A stretch of DNA of 64,000 bases from Calothrix sp. PCC 7103. GTDB taxonomy: Bacteria; Cyanobacteriota; Cyanobacteriia; Cyanobacteriales; Nostocaceae. Shown in pieces: positions 45,908 to 55,226 of the stretch. Under the pieces are notes generated by a model. That model did not search any database. It saw only the letters and a list, made by a program, of their open reading frames with translations, and was not told the DNA's origin. Both the position numbers and the translations under genes were made by a program. Within the stretch, counting starts at the first letter, position 1. Every line of letters starts with the position of its first letter. The stretch covers positions 3,809,315 to 3,873,314 of the forward strand of contig NZ_KB217478.1 of the NCBI RefSeq assembly GCF_000331305.1, read 5' to 3'.

Positions 45908-47485
45908 CTACAGTTGATATAGAGAATAAAACCTATCTGAGTAAACACGACTCATTCTCGACTTATATACTGTTTCTATATTACGTCGCAACTGACTCGA
46001 AGGATTCAACACATAGACATTTGAAGATAAATTTACCACACTCGGCGCCGAATTTTCTCTAACCAATAACAATCGTACTTCTGAATTCAACAAATAACTC
46101 AAAGAAAAAACGTTACCATAATTAATTCCAGCATCATCACTTATTAAAACCGAGCGTGATTGGTTAATAATTCGAGCAGCTTCAGGGTTTCCATAACTAA
46201 CAACTTTATTCCACCAAGTATCAGCTTGAGAATTAACGGCAATTGAAATTATGCCCAGCGTTAGTATTGCTACCGTCACTCTACACCAAATTTGGCGCCG
46301 TGAAAAAATACCGTCATTAACTTGATAGCACAAAAAGTAAGCAACCGCTATAATTATTCCCAAATATGAAGGTATTAAATATCGCTCAGAAACTGACCGG
46401 ATTCCACCCAAAATCAAATCAGGTATTACTAACGGTAGCGCTGGGATAAAAATTAGAGTTACAACAAACAACCATACTTTTATATTTGTTCTTATATATA
46501 GAAAGTAAACTGCATAGCTAACAAAACCCAAAACGAACAACGCAGCTAAGTATTGGAAAATATTATCTAAATTCCAATTAAAATCAAAAAAAATGCGCGT
46601 AATTTGCAATAACCAAGATTGTAATAAATTTGCTACAGGAATTGGCGCCTGTGTCCATTCAGTAGTAAAATTAAATGTATACAGATTAGTCACCACAATA
46701 ATCAACCAAGGACTAGCAAACAAAAAACTAACCAACATTGCTGTAAAAAAAGCTTCTACAGTCCTTGTCCATTTAAATTTAGCTGTAGTAATTATATAAA
46801 CAGCATGAGCAATTGCGACAAATCCACTTAATAAAAATGTGTACATACTCAACGCCAAACTCAGTGCGTATATTCCCCAATTAAAAACAGGATATTTTAC
46901 ATCTTGTGATTCCTCAACTTTTATCGCACGTAATAAACAAGCACTCGATAATAAAATAGTTACAGCCCAAAGAATATACTCACGCGCTTCAGTAGAATAA
47001 ACAAAAAACACTGGCGAACATAAAGTTAATGCTACAGCAAAATAAGGTGCCCCTAATGGAACTCTAAACAATAAATAACACAACCAATACATAGTAAAAA
47101 TTAAGAATAAACTAATAACAGCAGATAAACATCTAATAGCTGTTACTGAGTTACCAAAAATAGCCAACCAAAACCGCGCCAATATATAATAAAGCGGTGG
47201 ATGTTGAGGGTCTTCAATTGCCAAAGAGTTAATAGTATCAATCAAACCTCTATCATCATTAACACCTTGAAATTTAGCCAAACTATCGCTCGTAATTACA
47301 CGACCATTAAACACTTGCCGCTTGACTTCACTTGCTGTATATCCCGATACTCGAAGCATTGTAAAAGTTTCATCATGCCAAAAAACTTTACCGTCTAGGT
47401 TAACGAAGCGAAAACACACTCCTAGCAGTAAAACCACAACAATAAAATACCGTAACCAATTAGGAGCAATTCGGAGATGCTTCAT
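45908..47485 (-). CDS. GT39-like membrane glycosyltransferase
   Basis: A 525-residue protein with about 12 helices. The N-terminal periplasmic loop contains KVFWHDETFTMLRVSGY, the conserved Asp-Glu pair of PMT/ArnT-type (GT-C fold) enzymes that use polyprenyl-phosphate sugars. EDPQHPPLYYILARFW is the second signature. The C-terminal 90 residues form a small periplasmic domain (ARIINQSRSVLISDDAGINY). It probably adds a sugar to a lipid or protein outside the inner membrane. Divergent from the kinase gene at 47720. Confidence 0.82.
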   Translation of the reverse strand: MKHLRIAPNWLRYFIVVVLLLGVCFRFVNLDGKVFWHDETFTMLRVSGYTASEVKRQVFNGRVITSDSLAKFQGVNDDRGLIDTINSLAIEDPQHPPLYYILARFWLAIFGNSVTAIRCLSAVISLFLIFTMYWLCYLLFRVPLGAPYFAVALTLCSPVFFVYSTEAREYILWAVTILLSSACLLRAIKVEESQDVKYPVFNWGIYALSLALSMYTFLLSGFVAIAHAVYIITTAKFKWTRTVEAFFTAMLVSFLFASPWLIIVVTNLYTFNFTTEWTQAPIPVANLLQSWLLQITRIFFDFNWNLDNIFQYLAALFVLGFVSYAVYFLYIRTNIKVWLFVVTLIFIPALPLVIPDLILGGIRSVSERYLIPSYLGIIIAVAYFLCYQVNDGIFSRRQIWCRVTVAILTLGIISIAVNSQADTWWNKVVSYGNPEAARIINQSRSVLISDDAGINYGNVFSLSYLLNSEVRLLLVRENSAPSVVNLSSNVYVLNPSSQLRRNIETVYKSRMSRVYSDRFYSLYQL

Positions 47486-47719
47486 AAACCTTTATATAGC
47501 AATTGCAGTTCACATATGAATCTAGCAAAGTTCACATGCTTCTATTTGCTTGCTACAATAAATTAGGATATCCTTTGCTTGTTACCAGCCGTTATAAAAT
47601 GGGGGTACGCTTGGCATGGTTAATCGAGTAGCTAACAAAGCGTTAAGTAAAGTACTTTAACTCATTAATGTCTCCTTAATCTGAGTTGAATAGATTAGAG
47701 GTAACTATCTCTTATATCT

Positions 47720-49129
47720 ATGACACTGTGTATCAACCCAGATTGCCAACAACCAAATAACCCCGATACAGTTAAGGTTTGTCTGAGTTGCGGTAGTAAA
47801 CTTTTATTACTCGAAAGGTACCGACCTACTACTATTATTGGTAAAGGAGGATTTGGCAAAACATTTCTAGCTACTGACGAACACAAACCATCTAAACCTC
47901 GCTGTGCGGTTAAACAGTTAAGCTTTACTGGTACTGGGCAACTTGTCAATAAAGCAGTGGAGTTGTTCGAGCAAGAAGCAGTTGTTTTAGAATCTTTAGG
48001 CAACCACCCGCAAATTCCGACACTTCTAGCATATTTTACCCATGAACAACGGCTTTATATTGTTCAGGAATTTATAGAGGGTGTGACTTTAGAGCAAGAA
48101 TTGCTTCAAGGCGCCTATAATGAAGTTAAAATTAGATCACTGTTACACGATATATTACTCGTTTTAAAGTTTGTTCACGAACACAATATATTACACCGTG
48201 ACATTAAGCCACCCAATATTATCATCCGGGCGAGTGACGGTAAACCTGTGTTGATTGATTTTGGTGTTGCCAAGGTTTTACAGTCGTCAAGTTTTATTCA
48301 ACAAGCAACCGCTCTTGGTACTTTATATTATGCGGCGCCTGAGCAATTTAGAGGGTCTGTTTTTCAAAATAGTGATTTATATAGCTTGGGTGTTACCTGT
48401 ATTAGTTTAATTACGGGTGTATTCTCTATTGAAAAACTTTATGATGGCACCAATTCCAGTTGGTGTTGGCGTAAATTTGTACCTGCGACTAATACTATCA
48501 GCGATGGATTGGGACAAATTTTAGATAAATTACTACAATTTCAGCCAATACATCGGTATTCGTCAGCACAAGAGGTTCTGCAAGCGCTTTCGTTGTTACC
48601 AAATATTAGTACTAAGGTACCATCAAAGTTACATCTAGACACATTGATTCCAGTTACAGTACCAAGTAGTGCGAGCCAAACTTCTAAAATAGAAATATAT
48701 TATATCAAACTTGAACTTTTACTTAAATCTCAGAAATGGAAAGAAGCTGACTTAGAAACTTGGAAATTACTATGCATGGCATTAAATAAACCTTTAGAAG
48801 CTAAGATAACAAGTAGTGAAATTAACTTGGTGAACTGCCAACAATTACATAAAATAGACCAGCTTTGGATAGAAGCAAGTAATGGTAAATTTGGCTTTAG
48901 CATTCAAAATCAAATATTAGAGAGTGTCGGAAAAGACTACGTGCTGTTTTGTCAACATGTACAGTGGCAAAGCTATAACTCAAAATTGTTCCACCAAAGT
49001 CTCAAATTCAGCAACGAAGCTCCACCCGGACACTTCCCTTCGCGAATTTGGGCTGAAAGTGATAAATATTGGCGTTACCTGGACATAATTGCTTTAAAGT
49101 TAGCACAGTGCAGCGTCACTACCATTTAG
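47720..49129 (+). CDS. Ser/Thr kinase fused to a GUN4 domain
   Basis: A 469-residue protein. It begins with a cysteine pair set (CINPDCQQPNNPDTVKVCLSC), a probable zinc ribbon. The kinase domain (about 33-290) has IIGKGGFGKTFLA, Lys in AVKQL, ILHRDIKPPN and LIDFGVAKVL. From about 320 comes a GUN4 domain: YYIKLELLLKSQKWKEADLE, TWKLLCMALNK, IDQLWIEASNGKFGFSIQN and APPGHFPSRIW. GUN4 binds Mg-porphyrins, so a porphyrin-sensing kinase is a reasonable inference. No membrane helix. The PstS-like gene follows after 36 bp. Confidence 0.9.
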   Translation: MTLCINPDCQQPNNPDTVKVCLSCGSKLLLLERYRPTTIIGKGGFGKTFLATDEHKPSKPRCAVKQLSFTGTGQLVNKAVELFEQEAVVLESLGNHPQIPTLLAYFTHEQRLYIVQEFIEGVTLEQELLQGAYNEVKIRSLLHDILLVLKFVHEHNILHRDIKPPNIIIRASDGKPVLIDFGVAKVLQSSSFIQQATALGTLYYAAPEQFRGSVFQNSDLYSLGVTCISLITGVFSIEKLYDGTNSSWCWRKFVPATNTISDGLGQILDKLLQFQPIHRYSSAQEVLQALSLLPNISTKVPSKLHLDTLIPVTVPSSASQTSKIEIYYIKLELLLKSQKWKEADLETWKLLCMALNKPLEAKITSSEINLVNCQQLHKIDQLWIEASNGKFGFSIQNQILESVGKDYVLFCQHVQWQSYNSKLFHQSLKFSNEAPPGHFPSRIWAESDKYWRYLDIIALKLAQCSVTTI

Positions 49130-49165
49130 CAAGTTTTACTCAACAATTCTATTTAATATAATTAT

Positions 49166-50236
49166 ATGAATAAGGCTAAAACTTCATTAAAAGATACACA
49201 AGAAGCGCTAGAAACAGCTAAATATTCTTACGAAGAAAATCTCCGGAAGTTACAAAGCATTGAGCAAAAAGCACATGCTGCTCAAGCATCCGGAGATGAA
49301 GCAGGTGCAAAAAAAATGATGATGCAGGCAATTGAAGTTGAGGAACATCTCTCAGTCTTGAATGCTGACATCAAATATTTAGAGAGTCTTCTGAACGACA
49401 AAGCAAAGCCAAAAAATTTCAATATCATCTTACTGTCGTTAATTCCACTTGCCTTAATATTATTCGGTGGCTTAGGCTATTGGCATTTTACACGAAAGGC
49501 GCCGACTACTACAAGTTGTTTACCATCTGGCAGCATACTACGAATCAATGGTTCCACCAGCATGGTAAGAATAAATAAAAAACTCAAAGGACTAATAGAG
49601 TCAAAGTGTCCTGGTTCGGTCGTCGAAACTGCATCAAATGGTTCAGATGTGGGAATTCAACAAGTTACCGCAGGTCAAGTGGATATAGCTGCTGTCTCAC
49701 GACCGTTAAACGCACAAGAACAAGCAAATGGGCTAGTTCCTAATTTTGTCAAGCGTGATGCAATTGCGGTTGTAGTTGGTAAACAAAATCCATTTCAACA
49801 AGGATTAACAACTGCCCAAGTAGCGGACATATTTAAAGGTAATATTACTAATTGGTCGGCAGTTGGTGGTACTTCGGGCACTATCCGGGTTATAAACCGT
49901 TCACCTGTTAGTGGTACTCATCACGCATTCGATGAACTGGTTCTAAATAATGCCAAATTTGGTACGACACCTAATATAACTACATATCCAACCGATGAAA
50001 CAACTCCCATCCTCAGAAAACTCCAAAGAGATGGTATTAGCTATGGTAGCTATAGTCAAGTAAATCAACAAAGTGTACGAGTAGTCCCCATCAATGGTTT
50101 AATGCCAGACTCTGAAAAATATCCACTGCGGCGCCAGCTATTCTATATATATAGAGACCCGATGAGTCCTACTGTAAAAACTTTTATGGATTTTCTCAAA
50201 TCACCCGAAGTTCAAAAAATCATCAAGGAAAACTAG
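49166..50236 (+). CDS. Membrane-anchored PstS-like binding protein with cytoplasmic coiled coil
   Basis: A 356-residue protein. Residues 1-85 form a charged coiled coil (SYEENLRKLQSIEQKAHAAQ), one helix follows (IILLSLIPLALILFGGLGYW, about 90-110), and the rest is a phosphate-binding-type (PBP-like) domain with RINGSTSMVRINKKL, QVDIAAVSRPL, FKGNITNWSAVGGTSG and NRSPVSGTHHAF. Secreted PstS proteins do not normally have a cytoplasmic coiled coil, so this looks like a sensor rather than an ABC-transporter subunit. It is likely cotranscribed with the kinase-GUN4 gene. Confidence 0.85.
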   Translation: MNKAKTSLKDTQEALETAKYSYEENLRKLQSIEQKAHAAQASGDEAGAKKMMMQAIEVEEHLSVLNADIKYLESLLNDKAKPKNFNIILLSLIPLALILFGGLGYWHFTRKAPTTTSCLPSGSILRINGSTSMVRINKKLKGLIESKCPGSVVETASNGSDVGIQQVTAGQVDIAAVSRPLNAQEQANGLVPNFVKRDAIAVVVGKQNPFQQGLTTAQVADIFKGNITNWSAVGGTSGTIRVINRSPVSGTHHAFDELVLNNAKFGTTPNITTYPTDETTPILRKLQRDGISYGSYSQVNQQSVRVVPINGLMPDSEKYPLRRQLFYIYRDPMSPTVKTFMDFLKSPEVQKIIKEN

Positions 50237-50302
50237 AAACTCGACAAAGAAACCCGGTTTCTTTGATATGCTGAAAGGCAGTTTGAGTTAAATTGAGCCA
50301 CT

Positions 50303-50938
50303 GTGAGCAGAATTCGCGAACCAATTGCTAGTCTCCTTCTTTATCATGCCTTAAAATGGTCGGTTGTGGCGCCTATGCTTCACCTATACTTCCGGGGAAT
50401 AATTCATGGCATTGAAAATGTGCCACAAGAAGGTCCTCTGGTAGTAGTTAGTAACCACGCAAGCAATTATGACCCTCCGATTGTGTCGAATTGTGTTCGC
50501 CGTCCTGTAGCATATATGGCAAAAAAAGAGTTATTTGATATCCCTTTTTTAAGCAAGGTCATTCAGCTATACGGTGCCTATCCCGTAAGTCGTGGCAGCG
50601 CTGACACCAAAGCCATTCGCGCTGCGTTGGAATACTTAGAAAACGGTTGGGCTGTTGGTGTCTTTTTACAAGGTACACGTACCGAAACTGGTAAAATAAC
50701 TGACCCAAAACGCGGCGCCGCACTGCTCGCAGCAAAAGGTAACGCACCGCTATTACCTGTATGCTTATGGGGTACACAAGAAATTGAGAAAAAAGGCGCC
50801 ATCCCTCATCCAGCAGGTGTAACAATACGAATAGGTGAATTAATAGAGGCACCAACCTCTGGTAGTAAAGAAGAACTAGAAGAAATTACAAAAAAATGCG
50901 CCGACGCAATTAATGCGCTACACGACTTAGGAAGATAG
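50303..50938 (+). CDS. 1-acyl-glycerol-3-phosphate acyltransferase (PlsC-like)
   Basis: A 211-residue protein with a GTG start. The acyltransferase box is VVVSNHASNYDPP (H-x4-D), and block III is GVFLQGTRTETG, where the usual PEGTR has become LQGTR. LLPVCLWGTQE is block IV. It would transfer an acyl chain to lysophosphatidate in membrane lipid synthesis. The E to Q change in block III is seen in some cyanobacterial members but could affect the substrate. Confidence 0.88.
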   Translation: MSRIREPIASLLLYHALKWSVVAPMLHLYFRGIIHGIENVPQEGPLVVVSNHASNYDPPIVSNCVRRPVAYMAKKELFDIPFLSKVIQLYGAYPVSRGSADTKAIRAALEYLENGWAVGVFLQGTRTETGKITDPKRGAALLAAKGNAPLLPVCLWGTQEIEKKGAIPHPAGVTIRIGELIEAPTSGSKEELEEITKKCADAINALHDLGR

Positions 50939-51079
50939 GCCACAGAGGCAAGATAATTGAACTTAAAACGACTATATTCCTCCTAGGGATGAACTTAAAT
51001 ACCCTTAAAGGAAGTACCAATAAGCATTTTCATTCTGCTAAGTTAGCTTCAAATTAACAAAAAGCAATAAATACTTAGT

Positions 51080-52120
51080 ATGACAGGGTTAGAAGCTAAA
51101 AATATATGGTCGCGACTTAGCAGTTCATCGTTAGTTCGCTTTCTGCTATTTGTTGCATGTGGGTGGGCAAGTGTTCAACTACTAGCTTATTTTGAATCAA
51201 TAATTGTTATTTTTGCATTTGCTACGATTATTGCTTTTTTACTTAGCTACCCAGTCAAATGGCTAACACGTTACATACCGCATAGTATTGCGACAATATT
51301 AATTTTCTTGGTTAGTATGACTGTTATTGGAGGAGTAACTGTTACTGTTGGTTTGACGATTATATCGCAAGGACAGCAGTTAATTGACAGCGTTACTCGG
51401 TTTTTAGATTCATTAGTACCGCTATCAAACCAGGTAGAAGAGTTTTTTCGTAGTCGTAATATCCAAATTGACTTGTCTGTTTTTGAAGCGCAGTTACGAA
51501 ATCAAGCATTATCATGGTTAGCCACAAGTTTGACTATATTTCAAGGCTTTATCACAAATTTTGTCACTTTTATTTTTATTGCAGTTGTTGCTTTTTTCAT
51601 GCTACTTGATGGCGGAAAATTATGGGAACTTATAATGAAAGCTGCACCCAGGCAACGAAGAACACATATAACAAAAATAATTAGAAAAAACTTTTTAGGT
51701 TTTTTTCGTGGTCAGTTAATACTTACTTTGTTTTTAACTCTAAGTACGTTTATAGTCTTTACTGTGCTTGAAGTTCCTTTTGCTTTAATACTATCTGTAA
51801 TGATTGGCATTCTAGATATAATTCCAGGAATAGGAGCAACTTTAGGGGTTGCTTTGGTAACTTTAATCGTGCTATCTCAAAGTGTTTGGTTAGCATTAAA
51901 GGTGTTGGTTGCTTGTATTATTCTACAACAAATTCAAGATAATTTTATCTCTCCAAGGGTGATGCAAGGAGCATTAAATTTAAATCCTGTTGTAGTATTT
52001 TTTGCCTTATTAGTAGGTGCCAGAGTCGCAGGTTTATTAGGAATTTTTATCTCTATCCCTATTGCTGGTGTCATTGTATCTCTATTTGAAATTGATGAAA
52101 TGAAAGCAGAAGTTGAATAA
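51080..52120 (+). CDS. AI-2E family transporter
   Basis: A 346-residue membrane protein with about eight helices. Typical features are the start SLVRFLLFVACGWASVQLL, the middle polar region (SLVPLSNQVEEFFRSRNIQI), LILSVMIGILDIIPGIGATL and the late ILQQIQDNFISPRVMQGALN motif. The family includes TqsA/YdiK-like transporters with varied cargo; quorum-signal export should not be assumed. Stand-alone gene with 140 bp in front. Confidence 0.9.
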   Translation: MTGLEAKNIWSRLSSSSLVRFLLFVACGWASVQLLAYFESIIVIFAFATIIAFLLSYPVKWLTRYIPHSIATILIFLVSMTVIGGVTVTVGLTIISQGQQLIDSVTRFLDSLVPLSNQVEEFFRSRNIQIDLSVFEAQLRNQALSWLATSLTIFQGFITNFVTFIFIAVVAFFMLLDGGKLWELIMKAAPRQRRTHITKIIRKNFLGFFRGQLILTLFLTLSTFIVFTVLEVPFALILSVMIGILDIIPGIGATLGVALVTLIVLSQSVWLALKVLVACIILQQIQDNFISPRVMQGALNLNPVVVFFALLVGARVAGLLGIFISIPIAGVIVSLFEIDEMKAEVE

Positions 52121-52227
52121 ATGTAGAGAGGTCATATATTCACTGCGGGACACTGCGTGAACACGTCCGGCATATATTGTGAAAATCAGGTAAAATAAAA
52201 AATTAGTAAAGAATTATAAGCACTAGG

Positions 52228-52515
52228 ATGTCAAATATTAGAACAGAGTTAATCGAAAACTTAGATGAGGCAGAATGGGATTGGCTAGTTCCTCATGCAC
52301 AACGAGATGCAATTATTTTGGTGTCATCACATCTTGACCTTCTCGATGTTGGGGTTGCCATTGCATCTGATAGTACCAACAAAGTCCAGGTTTGGATAGA
52401 CGAAGCGTTAATTACTAAACCTTCACCTCAACAACTCGGCGCCTGGAATACTGACCGCACTAAACGTTTTGATACTTTAATTGTACAACCTTATGTGCTG
52501 GTTAAAGAGAAATAA
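52228..52515 (+). CDS. DUF2288 family protein
   Basis: A 95-residue protein with the complete family pattern: LIENLDEAEWDWLVPHAQRD, ILVSSHLDLLDVGVAIASD, VQVWIDEALITKPS and FDTLIVQPYVLV. Small, soluble, no known activity. It faces the ydcF-like gene tail to tail with 22 bp between. Confidence 0.88.
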   Translation: MSNIRTELIENLDEAEWDWLVPHAQRDAIILVSSHLDLLDVGVAIASDSTNKVQVWIDEALITKPSPQQLGAWNTDRTKRFDTLIVQPYVLVKEK

Positions 52516-52537
52516 TATTAATGCATTTGTATTAATA

Positions 52538-53140
52538 TTATTGCTTTAACTGTTCTCCTTTCGCTCCTGTGTAACCTGTGGTTAACCATAATATAGAGCG
52601 AACTCCATCGCGGACACTTTTTTGTATGGGTTCTGGGGGAACGTCAGAAGGTATGGACACTGCTTTAAAGGCAATTCCTCTACTTCCCAATACAATTTCG
52701 CCGACAACCGACGCGCGTCGCATATGATAATCTGAAGTTACCAAATATACTTTTCTAATCTTGCGTGCTTCGAGTTCATCGACAAGTGTAGTAAAGTTTG
52801 TTACAGTGTCTACAGCATCATAATCTAAGTGCAGGCGCCTTAAATCTACTCCTTGGTTTGAAAATACTTTCTTTGTTGGCATCTTTGGACTGCCACCAGA
52901 TATCCAAATTGGTATACTAGGATGCTTTTTGGCAAACTTAGCAGTAAATTTTTCTCGTTCTAGGCTTTTAGTAGAGCCACCTAAAACTAGAATCGCTTCC
53001 GGTTGTATAAAAGTATTTTGCACTTCCCTGTAACCCAACAGCAACATTAGCGGTAGGGCAAGAATTGTAAACCGAGGAATACCTTTAAACACTAGCTTAT
53101 TCAAGGTTCTATCACGTCTTGTTGTTTCTGCTGATGTCAC
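52538..53140 (-). CDS. YdcF-like protein (DUF218)
   Basis: A 200-residue protein with a single N-terminal helix (about 22-38) and a DUF218 domain: AILVLGGSTKSLEREKFTAK, PIWISGGSPKMPT, DAVDTVTNFTTLVDEL and VYLVTSDYHMRRASVVGEI. The family includes ElyC/SanA proteins involved in envelope polysaccharide metabolism. It starts just before a 47-bp tandem repeat array, so its promoter must lie inside or beyond that array. Confidence 0.88.
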   Translation of the reverse strand: MTSAETTRRDRTLNKLVFKGIPRFTILALPLMLLLGYREVQNTFIQPEAILVLGGSTKSLEREKFTAKFAKKHPSIPIWISGGSPKMPTKKVFSNQGVDLRRLHLDYDAVDTVTNFTTLVDELEARKIRKVYLVTSDYHMRRASVVGEIVLGSRGIAFKAVSIPSDVPPEPIQKSVRDGVRSILWLTTGYTGAKGEQLKQ

Positions 53141-53176
53141 AATTTTGTTTCAATAATATTAATACGTAGGTTGGGG

Positions 53177-53411
53177 AGGCACCGCGTTGCCGGGGTTCCC
53201 CCGGTTGTAGCGCGTGCCGTTGGAGGCACCGCGTTGCCGGGGTTCCCCCGGTTGTAGCGCGTGCCGTTGGAGGCACCGCGTTGCCGGGGTTCCCCCGGTT
53301 GTAGCGCGTGCCGTTGGAGGCACCGCGTTGCCGGGGTTCCCCCGGTTGTAGCGCGTGCCGTTGGAGGCACCGCGTTGCCGGGGTTCCCCCGGTTGTAGCG
53401 CGTGCCGTTGG
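53177..53411. repeat. Five near-identical 47-bp tandem repeats
   Basis: Units begin at 53177, 53224, 53271, 53318 and 53365, each with AGGCACCGCGTTGCCGGGGT and a following hairpin-like CCCCGG stretch; a divergent sixth unit starts at 53412. The copies are GC-rich in an AT-rich setting and almost free of differences. The period is not a multiple of three, so the open frames across it are by-products. The rest of the gap (53412-53655) shows nothing else. Confidence 0.92.
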
Positions 53412-53655
53412 AGGCTTCGCGTTCACGCAGTGTTTCGTTATCCGGAGGATATCCCGTTAACGTAAACGTAGTTTTCCCGCAGGGTAGGGGAGGAAAAGCC
53501 AACTACAGTTATTGCAATTTCAGGAAAAATTGATAAAAAATTCCCCAGTTAATATAAAAAATATAATCCTATAACCCGATGCACTCTGAATTGTATCCGC
53601 AAGGAAGAAAAATGCAAAGATTTGTATAATACTTTATTTTGTTTTATTGATTAAG

Positions 53656-53960
53656 CAGGACTGGCCAGCCTCGAACTGGCGACCTAGCGCTTCAGATTTG
53701 TGTGAGTTTCCCCACTCTCCGGACTATATCTTCACCATAAGTATTTCAATACCTTTAGGTGGTGGCTGTTTAGTCTCTAGACCTTCCTATGTATACACAC
53801 ATAAATCTGTGTATTACGAACAGGCTTGGCTTGGTATTACCATGAAGTGCTGTTCACTTTTTAGGCTTCACCGAGTTTAACCACATTCACTCACAAAGTT
53901 TCCTTTGTGGTGCCCGATTATTCAGGAGGCGCTCGCTCTATCCATCTGAGCTACAGCCCC
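53656..53960 (-). tRNA. trnR: tRNA-Arg(CCU) interrupted by a group I intron
   Basis: The exons are 53960-53924 and 53692-53656. The acceptor stem GGGGCTG/CAGTCCT (two G-U pairs), D stem GCTC/GAGC, anticodon stem AGCGC/GCGCT and T stem GCCAG/CTGGC all pair. The anticodon loop is CTCCTAA after splicing, giving CCU for Arg. The discriminator is G, and CCA is not encoded. The intron sits directly after the third anticodon base. Confidence 0.92.
53693..53923 (-). ncRNA. Group I intron (231 nt) in tRNA-Arg(CCU)
   Basis: The intron begins GAATAATCGGGCACC, close to the start of the cyanobacterial tRNA-Leu intron. It contains a P4/P6-type segment (TGAAGCCTAAA), AATACCAAGCCAAGCC, a P7-like GACTAAACAGCC region with AGATATAGTCCG, and ends in the expected G. 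This is the IC3 subgroup style. It has no endonuclease gene. It should self-splice. Confidence 0.85.
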
Positions 53961-53979
53961 AAAAGAGTTGTTACACAGA

Positions 53980-55143
<1,164 letters not shown>

Positions 55144-55226
55144 TTACTCCAGAGTAACTGACAACAAACCCTGAACGCTCCCTGCCTTGGGATGTTTTTT
55201 TACCAGCAACAGACAAGTATGCCATC

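Noticed and set aside
51080-52120. Quorum-sensing autoinducer-2 exporter as a stated function
   Set aside because: The family name is historical; members have different cargos and no luxS-type gene is seen.
53177-53411. CRISPR array
   Set aside because: The units are contiguous with no unique spacers, and no cas gene is in the window.
53112-53502. Two minus-strand frames across the 47-bp repeats, reading as repetitive Arg/Gly/Pro-rich proteins
   Set aside because: The period of 47 shifts the frame in every unit, there is no start context, and the units are DNA-level copies. A tandem repeat explains them.
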